From Mucilaginibacter endophyticus (GTDB lineage Bacteria > Bacteroidota > Bacteroidia > Sphingobacteriales > Sphingobacteriaceae), in contig NZ_QPCG01000013.1 in NCBI RefSeq assembly GCF_003351025.1, positions 19,977-75,496 of the forward strand: 55,520 bases of DNA, written 5' to 3'. A program made the translations under genes and the position numbers. Shown one piece after another: positions 1 to 8,193 of this stretch. Every line of letters begins with the position of its first letter. Position 1 is the first letter of the stretch. The notes beneath the pieces are model-generated. The model did not search any database, was not told the DNA's origin, and worked only from the letters and a program-made list of their open reading frames with translations.

Positions 1-21
1 CGATGCTAACTATCTATCCCA

Positions 22-1248
22 ATGCAAACCCAGGAACTCATCCCACATTTATTCCGTACAGAGTACAGTAAAATAATATCGGTGCTATGCCGCCGCTTTG
101 GGTTTGATCAGATGGAAACCGCGGAGGATATAGCCAGCGATACTTTCCTTACCGCGGCGCAGGCCTGGAGTTATAAGGGTATTCCGTCCAATCCAACGGC
201 CTGGCTTTATAACGTTGCTAAAAACAAGGCAAAAAACCATTTACAGCGTAACACCATTTTTGAAAGCAAGGTATCTCCGGAAATAAAAACCGATGATGCT
301 TATGAACAGGATATCGATCTATCCCCTAAAAACATTACCGACAGCCAGCTACAGATGATGTTTGCCATCTGCCACCCGGCTATACAGCCCGAAGCCCAGA
401 TCGGGCTTTCTTTACGGATCCTTTGCGGTTTTGGGATTGATGAAGTTGCCGAGGCTTTCCTGGCAAGTAAAGAGACCATTAATAAACGCCTGTTCAGGGC
501 CAAGGAAAAGATCCGCAACGAGAATATAAAAATTGAAATGCCTGATTTGGCTGAAATGGATAACCGCCTGGAAAATGTACTAACTACCATTTACTTATTG
601 TTTAGCGAGGGCTATTATTCGGTAAGTCAGAACCAGGTATTGCGTAAAGACCTCTGCTTTGAGGCTATGCGCCTTTGTCATATGCTTATTGAAAACGAAA
701 GCACCAACAAACCGCCGGTTAACGCCCTGCTTTCGCTCATGTATTTTCACGCTTCCCGGTTTGAGGCACGTACAGACCAAAACGGCGGACTGATATTATA
801 CGACGATCAGGACACCAACCTCTGGAACCAGGATCTTGTAGCCAAAGGCGCCTGGTATTTAAACCAGGCCACTACAGGTAACCGCCTATCAAAATATCAC
901 CTTGAAGCCAGCATAGCTTATTGGCACACCCAAAAAACAGATACTAAAGAAAAATGGGAAAACATTTTGCAGCTTTATAACCGCCTGCTGCAAATAGCGT
1001 ATTCGCCGGTGGCTGCACTTAACCGCACCTTCGCGCTTGCCAAAGCTAATAGCCCCCGAGAGGCTATCATTGAAGCCGAAAAACTTCAACTTACTGGCAA
1101 CCAGTTTTACTATACACTGCTTGGCGAACTGTACACCGGCATTGATAATAAACAAGCAAAATTCAACTTTCAAAATGCCTTAACACTGATAAAAACACCT
1201 GCCGATACCGCCATTATTCAAAGTAAGATAGATAAGCTTCAGGATTAG
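22..1248 (+). CDS. ECF RNA polymerase sigma factor with C-terminal TPR-like extension (ECF42/DUF6596 type)
   Basis: This is an alternative sigma factor that would direct RNA polymerase to a small regulon. Residues about 10-75 look like sigma region 2 (AEDIASDTFLTAAQAW, then PTAWLYNVAKNKAKNHLQR). Residues about 115-165 look like region 4, with a helix-turn-helix around DEVAEAFLASKETINKRL. The remaining roughly 230 residues are an alpha-helical domain typical of the COG4941/DUF6596 sigma factors, which carry TPR-like repeats. At 408 residues it matches that group and is about twice a plain ECF factor. In this family the usual partner is a YCII-related (DGPF) protein just upstream; that position is outside the window. 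No anti-sigma factor is visible next to it, which fits the group, where the C-terminal domain is thought to control activity. Confidence 0.88.
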   Translation: MQTQELIPHLFRTEYSKIISVLCRRFGFDQMETAEDIASDTFLTAAQAWSYKGIPSNPTAWLYNVAKNKAKNHLQRNTIFESKVSPEIKTDDAYEQDIDLSPKNITDSQLQMMFAICHPAIQPEAQIGLSLRILCGFGIDEVAEAFLASKETINKRLFRAKEKIRNENIKIEMPDLAEMDNRLENVLTTIYLLFSEGYYSVSQNQVLRKDLCFEAMRLCHMLIENESTNKPPVNALLSLMYFHASRFEARTDQNGGLILYDDQDTNLWNQDLVAKGAWYLNQATTGNRLSKYHLEASIAYWHTQKTDTKEKWENILQLYNRLLQIAYSPVAALNRTFALAKANSPREAIIEAEKLQLTGNQFYYTLLGELYTGIDNKQAKFNFQNALTLIKTPADTAIIQSKIDKLQD

Positions 1249-1420
1249 CCCCTCTTCACAAACACCCACAAACAACTAATAAACAACACCTTATCAACAA
1301 CAAACATACTCCTAAAATCTCTTTTACCTCTACATTTAAATGTTTTTTCTGATTCGCTGTAAGGTTTGATGATCGGTCCCGACAAAGAGGGAAAAATCAG
1401 ACATCAAGTTTAACACAATC

Positions 1421-1891
1421 ATGAAAAAATTATTCAATCTACTGTTAGTAACCGTGTTTACTGTAAGCGTCGCTTCGGCACAGGCACAAACAGATGTTCG
1501 CAAAAAACAATTTAATTTAGATAATACCGGCCTTGCCATTGAAGGCTATGACCCTGTTGCCTACTTCACCCAACAAAAGGCTATTGAAGGCAAAAAAGAA
1601 ATCTCCCTCGCCAATAATGGCGTTACTTACAATTTTGCTACAATACAAGACAGGGACTTATTTAAAGCCAACCCCGCCAAATATGAACCGCAATACGGTG
1701 GCTGGTGCGCTTATGCTATGGGCGCGAAAGGCGAAAAAGTTGAGATAGATCCCAAGACTTTCAAACTGCTTGATGGTAAGCTGTACCTGTTTTATAACAA
1801 GTTTTTCAACAACACTAAAAAATCATGGGATAAGGACGAAGCTAACCTGAAAACCCGTGCCGATGCCAGCTGGGCTAAGATTGTCCGCTAA
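1421..1891 (+). CDS. Secreted YHS domain-containing protein
   Basis: The protein has 156 residues. Residues 1-23 form a signal peptide ending near ASAQAQ, so it is exported. The core (about 40-100) is a YHS-type domain with the hallmark GYDPVAYF and a YGGWCAYAMG segment holding the single conserved cysteine. YHS domains are small and often associated with metal-handling proteins, but no reaction can be assigned here. It is followed 45 bases later by a second, diverged YHS protein, so the pair looks like a tandem duplication probably transcribed together. The upstream gap carries a short inverted match (TCTGATT / AATCAGA) of unknown meaning. Confidence 0.85.
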   Translation: MKKLFNLLLVTVFTVSVASAQAQTDVRKKQFNLDNTGLAIEGYDPVAYFTQQKAIEGKKEISLANNGVTYNFATIQDRDLFKANPAKYEPQYGGWCAYAMGAKGEKVEIDPKTFKLLDGKLYLFYNKFFNNTKKSWDKDEANLKTRADASWAKIVR

Positions 1892-1936
1892 CCACCGTTC
1901 AATAATTAATTATAAATCAACCAAAAACCACAGAAA

Positions 1937-2380
1937 ATGAAACGCTTTTTTATTATAGCGGCACTGGCATTGATTACCGCTATCCAGACCTATGCACAGC
2001 AATCAGAAATATTTGCTCCCGGTGGCAAAGCCATTAAAGGGTATGACCCGGTCGCTTTTTTCAAAGAATCAAAACCGGTAAAAGGCTCCGAAAAATTTCA
2101 ATATAAATGGAAAGACGCTACATGGTTTTTCTCAAATAATGAAAACCTCGAAGCTTTTAAAACTGACCCTGAAAAGTATGCTCCACAATACGGCGGTTAT
2201 TGCGCTTATGGAACCTCACAAGGTCACAAGGCACCTACCCAGACAGATACCTGGTCGGTTGTAAATGACAAGCTGTATTTCAATTATAACGATAAAGTAA
2301 AGGAACTGTGGGAAAAAGACCAGGCAACCCTCATCAAAGCAGCCGATGAGAAGTGGCCTGAAGTGAAGGGACAAAAGTAA
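1937..2380 (+). CDS. Secreted YHS domain-containing protein (second copy)
   Basis: A 147-residue exported protein with a signal peptide at residues 1-20 (ending TYAQ). It shares the motifs GYDPVAFF and YGGYCAYG with the preceding gene, including the single core cysteine, but the two proteins differ clearly elsewhere. This indicates an old tandem duplication rather than a recent one. It lies 45 bases downstream of its paralogue and is probably in the same transcript. A G+C-rich hairpin-forming repeat begins within 30 bases of its stop codon and may end the transcript. The function is unknown; binding of a metal or heme-like ligand is only a possibility. Confidence 0.84.
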   Translation: MKRFFIIAALALITAIQTYAQQSEIFAPGGKAIKGYDPVAFFKESKPVKGSEKFQYKWKDATWFFSNNENLEAFKTDPEKYAPQYGGYCAYGTSQGHKAPTQTDTWSVVNDKLYFNYNDKVKELWEKDQATLIKAADEKWPEVKGQK

Positions 2381-2395
2381 AATCTAAGGAAGGAA

Positions 2396-2540
2396 AAGCG
2401 CGGGCAATGTGCGATTCCTTCCCGGGGGGAAGGAGGAGGAAGGGGTTTCTGAAGCTTGCTCGAATCGACGGGCGTAGAAACCCCTCCCTGCCACTTCTCT
2501 GTCAACCGCACCCCTCCCAGGGTGGGAATAAAAAGAAACC
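2396..2540. repeat. G+C-rich intergenic repeat with three hairpins
   Basis: The gap between the YHS gene and the CoaB-like gene is far richer in G and C than its surroundings. It contains a near-palindrome at 2417-2433 (CCTTCCCGGGGGGAAGG), a perfect 10-base inverted repeat AGGGGTTTCT (2441-2450) / AGAAACCCCT (2476-2485), and a third short hairpin around CCCTCCCAGGGTGGG (2513-2526). It resembles the CCCTCTCC family at 7100, 18439 and 19210. It reads as a dispersed intergenic repeat, and could also act as a transcription boundary. Confidence 0.7.
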
Positions 2541-2552
2541 ACAAGCAAACAG

Positions 2553-3236
2553 ATGAAAACTCCAAACAACAAACCTATAGTACTGATTACTGCCGGCCCA
2601 ACCCGCGAGGCTATTGATCCGGTGCGTTTCATCAGCAACCATTCATCGGGCAAAATGGGTTACGCCATTGCCGGGGCGTTTTTAGAAAAGGGCTTTGATG
2701 TCGTCCTGGTTTCGGGTCCGGTCAATATCAGCTTGTCTCATCCCGGGCTTACAGTTATTCCTGTTAACTCGGCAGATGAAATGTATGCAGCTTGCCAGCC
2801 TTATTTTTCAATAGCCTGCGTCGCGGTATTCGCGGCGGCAGTAGCCGATTATAAACCGGCGCAGGTATACAGCCAAAAAATGAAAAAATCGGCATATGAG
2901 TTCAGCCTGCAAATGGTTAAAAATGTAGATATCGCATGCGAGTTTGGTAAAATCAAACGTAACGATCAGCTATCAATTGGATTTGCCCTTGAAACTAACG
3001 ACGAGGAGCAAAACGCCCTTAAAAAACTTTACACAAAAAATCTCGACCTGATAGTATTGAACTCCGTACAGGACAAAGGCGCCACATTTGGGTACGATAC
3101 CAATAAAATCACCATCATAAACCGCGATTTCCAATTTCAGTCATTCCCCCTTAAAAACAAAGCTGAAGTAGCTAAGGATATTGTTGCCGCGGCCATTAAA
3201 CTATACCAACAACCGGAAAAACCGGCGCAAGCATAA
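2553..3236 (+). CDS. CoaB-like phosphopantothenoylcysteine synthetase domain protein (stand-alone)
   Basis: The 227 residues correspond to the C-terminal (CoaB, DFP-type) half of the bifunctional CoaBC enzyme, which joins phosphopantothenate to cysteine in coenzyme A synthesis. Visible family motifs are ITAGPTREAIDPVRFISNHS at the nucleotide-binding N-terminus, AAAVADYKP, a lysine cluster KMKK, and NSVQDKGATFGYDTNKIT. The CoaC decarboxylase half is absent. Since most Bacteroidota carry a full coaBC elsewhere, this copy may be an accessory paralogue with a related substrate. It is the first gene of a tight operon, with DoxX starting 11 bases after its stop. Confidence 0.82.
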   Translation: MKTPNNKPIVLITAGPTREAIDPVRFISNHSSGKMGYAIAGAFLEKGFDVVLVSGPVNISLSHPGLTVIPVNSADEMYAACQPYFSIACVAVFAAAVADYKPAQVYSQKMKKSAYEFSLQMVKNVDIACEFGKIKRNDQLSIGFALETNDEEQNALKKLYTKNLDLIVLNSVQDKGATFGYDTNKITIINRDFQFQSFPLKNKAEVAKDIVAAAIKLYQQPEKPAQA

Positions 3237-3247
3237 ACTCAACAATT

Positions 3248-3655
3248 ATGACATACACACAATTCAATATACTGGTTTGGAGCCTGCGTCTCTTAGCGGC
3301 TATTATTATGCTGCAAACCTTGTTTTTCAAATTCACCGCCGCGCCCGAGTCGGTTTACATATTTACTAAACTAGGCATGGAGCCCTGGGGGCGTATAGGT
3401 ATCGGCAGCCTGGAACTTGCGGCGGCTATACTCATCATTATTCCGCGTACAACCGGCATTGGTGCTTTGTTAGCTGTAGGGTTAATGGCCGGCGCCATTT
3501 TTTTCCACCTAACCAAACTGGGCATCGAGGTACAGGGTGATGGAGGGCAGCTTTTTATACTGGCAACACTGGTATTCACCAGTTCGGCAGTATTGCTTTT
3601 TATTTTCCGCAAAGAGGTAATAAACCTCATTCCTTTTCTTCATCAACAAAATTAA
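3248..3655 (+). CDS. DoxX-family inner membrane protein
   Basis: A 135-residue protein with four predicted membrane helices (about 8-27, 50-68, 73-92 and 102-122). The pattern, including the MLQTLFFKFTAAPES segment after helix 1 and a G-rich third helix, is that of small DoxX/DoxD-like membrane proteins. Their biochemical role is poorly defined; some are linked to redox or thiol metabolism. It sits 11 bases after the CoaB-like gene and 23 bases before the DinB gene, so it belongs to the same operon. The family assignment rests on topology and pattern and is moderately secure. Confidence 0.75.
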   Translation: MTYTQFNILVWSLRLLAAIIMLQTLFFKFTAAPESVYIFTKLGMEPWGRIGIGSLELAAAILIIIPRTTGIGALLAVGLMAGAIFFHLTKLGIEVQGDGGQLFILATLVFTSSAVLLFIFRKEVINLIPFLHQQN

Positions 3656-3678
3656 ACCACCGCTAACAATATAGTATT

Positions 3679-4179
3679 ATGCAACTTGCACAACCAATCT
3701 CCAACCTGTTGGAGCAACTACAATATATAATTGACGAACTTAGCCCAATACAATACACCCAACCAATAAAGCTGTTATCGCAATCAAGCATCGGTCAGCA
3801 CACCCGTCATATCCTCGAGTTTTTTATTGAACTAAGCAAAGGTTATGAAACCGGGATGGTTGATTATGACAAACGTGTCCGCGATAAAAGCATCGAAGCC
3901 GATAAAGATTTCGCTATTGCAACAATCCGCCGTATAGGAACCAGCATTCAAAAGCCTGATAAAGAGCTATTACTTCAGGCAGAATACGGAGATGGTGAAG
4001 CACATTCTACGCAGGTTTTTTCAAATTATTACCGCGAGCTGGTTTACAACCTCGAGCATACCGTTCATCATATGGCATTGATCCGCATTGGTGTAAACGC
4101 TGTATCAAATGTGGTTATTCCTGACGAATTTGGCGTTGCCGCATCAACACTTAAGTATCGTAAGGCATGTGCACGGTAA
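3679..4179 (+). CDS. DinB-family (four-helix, metal-binding) protein
   Basis: A soluble 166-residue helical protein. It shows the spaced histidines of the DinB/YfiT fold: QHTRHILEFF near residue 40 and EHTVHHMALIR near residue 135, which would form the metal triad. DinB-superfamily proteins include thiol S-transferases such as bacillithiol transferases, plus many members of unknown function, so no substrate is claimed. Its last 13 bases overlap the start of the next gene in another frame, which argues for translational coupling with the NRDE/ATP-grasp fusion. Confidence 0.82.
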   Translation: MQLAQPISNLLEQLQYIIDELSPIQYTQPIKLLSQSSIGQHTRHILEFFIELSKGYETGMVDYDKRVRDKSIEADKDFAIATIRRIGTSIQKPDKELLLQAEYGDGEAHSTQVFSNYYRELVYNLEHTVHHMALIRIGVNAVSNVVIPDEFGVAASTLKYRKACAR

Positions 4180-5954
4180 CCTATGTCCCCACCAAAAACG
4201 GATTTCAGCTAACCTCAAACCGAGATGAAAATGTTAACCGGGGTCAGGCCATAGCGCCACGCCAATACCATACAGGTAACAACATACTGTTATACCCTAA
4301 GGATGCCGACCGTAACGGCAGCTGGATAGCCACAAAAAACAATGGGGATACCGTTGTGCTGTTAAATGGCGCTTTTGTAAAACATACAGCTATGCCGCCT
4401 TACAAAATCAGCCGGGGCCTGGTACTTATAGATATGATCAACGCCGAAGATCCATACCTGTTCTATCAAAACAGTGATCTTAACGGCGTAGAGCCCTTTA
4501 CGATAATCCTTCATTCACATGGCACACTGTATGAATTCCGGTGGGACGGAACACTTAAGCATATTAAGTTATTGAACGGTAAGGCGGCGCACATTTGGTC
4601 GTCGGCTACTTTATATAATGAGGCCGCGGCAGCAAAGCGGGCTACCTGGTTCAACAACTGGCTTAAGTCGGCCAATCCCGATAAGATAGAAGATATTATG
4701 TATTTCCATCACCATGCCGGTGAGGGCGATGATAACGACGCGCTGGTTATAAACCGCGGTGGCAAAATGAAAACCGTAAGTGTTACCAATCTCAACGTCG
4801 ATCCGAAAAATATTGTCATGACCTACCATGATCTTCGGGATGGCAATAAATATGTAAACGATCTGGCAATTGACAGCGCAACTACGGCTAAACAGCCTAT
4901 CGCCCTGCCACGCTTTTTTGCTTTAAAACGCTTTTTTATCAAACTTTTTAACTGGGAATACTGGTCGTTGAATACCGTTTATGCCCCCATTATGTTTTAC
5001 TGGTTTTGGCTGAGTTTTAAGGCCCGTTCGTTTTTCTTTTTCAATGCAGCCAATCCACAAATTGAAAATGGAGGCTTTACATTGGAAAGTAAAGCCGAGA
5101 TCTATGACCTCATTCCACAGAAATATTATCCCAAAACCATACTGTTTAAAACAGGAACAGATTTCGGGCAGATCAAAACAGCCATAGAGAACAAAAACTT
5201 TCGCCATCCATTAATTGCCAAGCCCGATATCGGCGGCAGAGGAGTATTAGTTAAATTGGTACATAATGACACCGAACTGCGGGAATATATCCAACAAATC
5301 AGGGTTGATTTTCTGATTCAGGAATATATTAACTATAAAAACGAGGTTGGCATATTTTATTATCGCATACCCGGCGAGGCAAAAGGCCATGTAAGCGGCA
5401 TAGTAGGAAAAGAGTTTTTAGCCCTTACTGGCGATGGCATGCACACCATGATGCAACTCCTCGTTAAGGAACCCCGCTACCTGCTGCAATTGCCTGTATT
5501 AATAGATACTTATGGAGATAAATTGAATAAAGTTTTACCTGCCGGCGAGTCAATAACCCTGGTGCCCTATGGCAACCATGCCCGTGGCGCTAAATTTATT
5601 GATCTTAGCAATCGCATCACCCGCGAACTTACGGTGGCCATGGATAATATATGCCGCCAGATTCCCGGATTCTATTTTGGCAGGCTCGATGTGATGTATA
5701 ATAGCTGGGACGAGCTAAATCGCGGCGAGAATATATCCATTATAGAATTGAACGGAGCCGGCAGCGAGCCAACCCACATTTATGACCCTAAACACTCTAT
5801 CTTCTTCGCCTGGCGCGAGATCATCACGCATTGGAAATTGCTTTATCGCATAAGTAAGCTCAATAAACAGCAAAAAGGCCTTAAGTACATGACTTATAAA
5901 CAAGGCATGAAGATGCTTAAAAACAATACCGAATATTTAAAACTGGTATCATGA
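4167..5954 (+). CDS. Fusion of an NRDE (TANGO2-like) domain and an ATP-grasp domain
   Basis: This 595-residue protein joins two domains. Residues 1-240 are an NRDE domain: it begins MCTVTYVP with the N-terminal Cys2 expected of the Ntn-like fold and has the name-giving TSNRDEN. TANGO2 homologues in eukaryotes have been linked to heme trafficking. Residues about 250-290 are rich in aromatic residues (KLFNWEYW, then FYWFWLSFKARSFFFF) and may touch the membrane. Residues about 300-580 look like an ATP-grasp ligase of the D-Ala-D-Ala-ligase-like type found in Bacteroidota, with KPDIGGRGVLVK and a late IIELNGAGSEPTHIYDP. No internal Met precedes the second domain where a separate gene would start, so the fusion looks real. 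Its start overlaps DinB by 13 bases and its end overlaps the next gene by 4. Confidence 0.8.
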   Translation: MCTVTYVPTKNGFQLTSNRDENVNRGQAIAPRQYHTGNNILLYPKDADRNGSWIATKNNGDTVVLLNGAFVKHTAMPPYKISRGLVLIDMINAEDPYLFYQNSDLNGVEPFTIILHSHGTLYEFRWDGTLKHIKLLNGKAAHIWSSATLYNEAAAAKRATWFNNWLKSANPDKIEDIMYFHHHAGEGDDNDALVINRGGKMKTVSVTNLNVDPKNIVMTYHDLRDGNKYVNDLAIDSATTAKQPIALPRFFALKRFFIKLFNWEYWSLNTVYAPIMFYWFWLSFKARSFFFFNAANPQIENGGFTLESKAEIYDLIPQKYYPKTILFKTGTDFGQIKTAIENKNFRHPLIAKPDIGGRGVLVKLVHNDTELREYIQQIRVDFLIQEYINYKNEVGIFYYRIPGEAKGHVSGIVGKEFLALTGDGMHTMMQLLVKEPRYLLQLPVLIDTYGDKLNKVLPAGESITLVPYGNHARGAKFIDLSNRITRELTVAMDNICRQIPGFYFGRLDVMYNSWDELNRGENISIIELNGAGSEPTHIYDPKHSIFFAWREIITHWKLLYRISKLNKQQKGLKYMTYKQGMKMLKNNTEYLKLVS

Positions 5955-7051
5955 GCGCGTCAAAACAGTTAAAACTATTTTGGGCGGCTTTCAGCATCAG
6001 CTTTGTTGGGGCGCTGCCCATTGGCACATTGAACACCAGTGTAGCCAACTTCGCACTCAACGGCAATTTTAGCGGGGCGGCCTGGTTTGCGCTTGCTGCT
6101 ATTTTGGTAGAAGTGGTGATAGTCCGCGTAGCCCTGGTTATTGTTGATAGGCTGATACGCTTAAAAAAGTTGTTCAAAATATTAAGCATCGCGTTTTGCG
6201 TCGTGATACTTATGCTGGCTTATAAAACATTGGAAGCCGCCTTTCATATGCGTAACTTTCAGGATGTGCTGCCATTTGTGGGCATGAACCCATTTTATTC
6301 AGGCTTGTTATTGAGCCTGCTTAACCCGCTGCATTTGCCCTTTTGGATGGGCTGGACGGCGGTTTTAAAAAGCCGCAAACTTTTAAACAACTCCCCCCGG
6401 GCTTATAACATTTTTATAACAGCTATAGGCACGGGCACATTGCTTTCATTTATTATCTATGGTATTGCCGGCAATTACCTCATGAACGCACTTAAAGCCC
6501 AGCATAACCTCATTAACTGGATATTGGGTTTAACCCTACTGATAACAGGCCTGGTGCAGGCCTTTAAACTTATTGCGGCACAAATACAATTAAATAAAAA
6601 ACCCATGAAAAAATCAGCTCAAATATTATTACTGTTCCTCGCAATCACAGTTGCAGCACTTACATCATGTACCCAAAAGTTTAAACCAAGGCTTAATTCG
6701 CAACAGGGTATCAATTTTAAAACAACTTCGCTTGCCGACGCCCAAGCTTTGGCCAAAGCCGAAAACAAACCCTTGTTTGTGTTTGCCCACGCTTCATGGT
6801 GCCCAACCTGCAAACAAATGGAACAGGAAATATTAATTAAAAAAGAACTGGGTGATGCTTTTAATACAAACGTTGTGAATGTGGCTATCGATATCGATAG
6901 TAAAGATGGGAAAAAGCTTCAGGAGCAATATCCTATAAGGGCAACCCCAACTTTGTTCTTTTTTAATGCAGATGGTTCGCCCGCAAAAAAACTGGAAGGA
7001 TTTACTACCATTGACGCTTTATTGGCTGAAGCCGGCGAGTTGAAAAGGTAA
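5951..7051 (+). CDS. Fusion of a LysE-type membrane transporter and a thioredoxin-like domain
   Basis: The 366-residue reading frame has two parts. Residues 1-215 form six hydrophobic helices with the LysE/RhtB-like features ALPIGTLNTSV and LLSLLNPLHLPFWMGW. Residues 219-366 form a thioredoxin-like domain with WCPTC at 283-287 and a cis-Pro segment RATPTLFFF. At residue 219 (ATG at 6605) there is a sequence that by itself looks like a lipoprotein signal peptide, MKKSAQILLLFLAITVAALTSC. The second half may therefore be a formerly separate thioredoxin lipoprotein whose upstream neighbour lost its stop codon, or it may still be translated from 6605. As a fusion, the hydrophobic segment would be a seventh helix placing thioredoxin in the periplasm. 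It is last in the operon. Confidence 0.78.
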   Translation: MSASKQLKLFWAAFSISFVGALPIGTLNTSVANFALNGNFSGAAWFALAAILVEVVIVRVALVIVDRLIRLKKLFKILSIAFCVVILMLAYKTLEAAFHMRNFQDVLPFVGMNPFYSGLLLSLLNPLHLPFWMGWTAVLKSRKLLNNSPRAYNIFITAIGTGTLLSFIIYGIAGNYLMNALKAQHNLINWILGLTLLITGLVQAFKLIAAQIQLNKKPMKKSAQILLLFLAITVAALTSCTQKFKPRLNSQQGINFKTTSLADAQALAKAENKPLFVFAHASWCPTCKQMEQEILIKKELGDAFNTNVVNVAIDIDSKDGKKLQEQYPIRATPTLFFFNADGSPAKKLEGFTTIDALLAEAGELKR

Positions 7052-7067
7052 CAAATTCTTCAAGCCT

Positions 7068-7125
7068 CCTTCAACAGGGAAGCTTGAAAAATTTTTAAAG
7101 CCCTCTCCTCTGGAGAGGGCAGCAT
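7068..7125. repeat. Hairpin repeats (AAGC family and CCCTCTCC family)
   Basis: Between the convergent LysE/thioredoxin and hydrolase genes lie two hairpins. One pairs CAAGC with GCTTG (7070-7086). The other is a perfect 9-base stem, GCCCTCTCC (7100-7108), TCT loop, GGAGAGGGC (7112-7120). The second matches the repeat at 18439-18457 almost base for base. It probably belongs to a dispersed family and could also end transcription from either side, although it lacks a clear T-tract. Confidence 0.7.
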
Positions 7126-7132
7126 TATATTA

Positions 7133-8104
7133 TTACTTAGGCAATCCGCCTAAAAACTCCAGTACATCCTGTCCTATTTCTTTGGCATGTGTTTCTAACG
7201 CAAAATGGCCGGTGTTATAAAACTTAACTGTCGCGTTAGGATTGTCCCTTTTGTAACCTTCGGCACCTGCAGGTAAAAAGAACGGATCTTTATTGCCCCA
7301 AACAGCTAACAGTTTTGGTTTGTGCTCTCTGAAATAAGCCTGAAATTTAGGATATAAAGCCACGTTAGTACGATAATCAAGCATCAGGTCAAGCTGAATT
7401 TCCACATTTCCGGGGCGGTCGAGAGTTTGTTGATCGAGGATATAGCTTTCAGGAGCAATTAATGACGGATCAGATACACCTTCAAAATACTGGAATTTGG
7501 TCATTTTCTCTTTTACGAAGTCCCTTAAGGCATCCCTGTTTTCCAGGCTTGGGTCCTGCCAGTATTTTTGGATCGGGTTCCAGCCGCTGCTCAGGCCTTC
7601 TTCATAGGCATTACCATTTTGAGAGATGATACCGGTTATTTTTTCCGGATTAGCCAGTGCCAGTCTCAAACCGGTAGGTGCGCCATAATCAAATATGTAA
7701 ATAGCAAAACGTTTAAGGCCAAGCTCGTCAATAAAAGCTTGCATGGTGTTAGCCAAATTATCAAAAGTATATTTGAACTGGGTATGATCCGGCATATCTG
7801 TAAAACCAAAACCCGGCAGATCAGGAGCCAGTACATGGTATTTTGTACTTAAAGTTGGGATCAGGTTCCTGAACATGTGCGATGATGTTGGGTAGCCATG
7901 CAATAACAAAATAGTTGGCGCATCTTTAGGTCCTGCTTCGCGATAAAAAATATTTAAGCCGTTAGCTTTGATGTTGCGATAATGAATTTGATTGGTTTCC
8001 ATGGTTTGTGTTTTTATAGTTGAGTTTTTTGTTGATTGCGCATTAGCCCCCGCTACAAAGGTAGTTGCAGCCAAAGCGGTTATTATCAGATTTTTAATTT
8101 TCAT
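7133..8104 (-). CDS. Secreted alpha/beta hydrolase, epoxide hydrolase/haloalkane dehalogenase-like
   Basis: A 323-residue exported protein with a signal peptide at residues 1-22. The catalytic set can be read directly. HGYP at 70-73 supplies the oxyanion-hole motif typical of epoxide hydrolases. The nucleophile is Asp139 in FDYGAP where esterases have Ser. The acid is likely Asp273 in WGNKDP and the base His300 in NTGHFALE. An Asp nucleophile points to cleavage of a C-O or C-halogen bond via a covalent ester; the substrate cannot be told. It is divergently arranged with a LysR regulator 90 bases away, a classical regulator-target layout. Confidence 0.86.
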   Translation of the reverse strand: MKIKNLIITALAATTFVAGANAQSTKNSTIKTQTMETNQIHYRNIKANGLNIFYREAGPKDAPTILLLHGYPTSSHMFRNLIPTLSTKYHVLAPDLPGFGFTDMPDHTQFKYTFDNLANTMQAFIDELGLKRFAIYIFDYGAPTGLRLALANPEKITGIISQNGNAYEEGLSSGWNPIQKYWQDPSLENRDALRDFVKEKMTKFQYFEGVSDPSLIAPESYILDQQTLDRPGNVEIQLDLMLDYRTNVALYPKFQAYFREHKPKLLAVWGNKDPFFLPAGAEGYKRDNPNATVKFYNTGHFALETHAKEIGQDVLEFLGGLPK

Positions 8105-8123
8105 TTACTGTGTTTTGATGATT

Positions 8124-8131
8124 CAAAATTA
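8124..8131 (-). promoter_or_regulatory. Possible -7 element of the hydrolase promoter
   Basis: On the minus strand these bases read TAATTTTG, matching the Bacteroidota -7 consensus TAnnTTTG. They lie about 20 bases before the hydrolase start codon. No convincing -33 TTG element is seen at the usual distance, so this is weak support. Confidence 0.3.
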
Positions 8132-8176
8132 ATATCGATATTTGATTATTAAAAACGATTAATAATGATATAAATA

Positions 8177-8191
8177 ATCATAAATTATGAT
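8177..8191. promoter_or_regulatory. Candidate LysR operator (T-N11-A palindrome)
   Basis: A perfect 15-base palindrome, ATCATAAATTATGAT, ends two bases before the LysR start codon and contains the T-N11-A spacing usual for LysR-family binding sites. Its position suits autorepression, and the divergent hydrolase promoter lies within 60 bases. The region is A+T-rich, so chance palindromes are possible. Confidence 0.45.
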
Positions 8192-8193
8192 TT

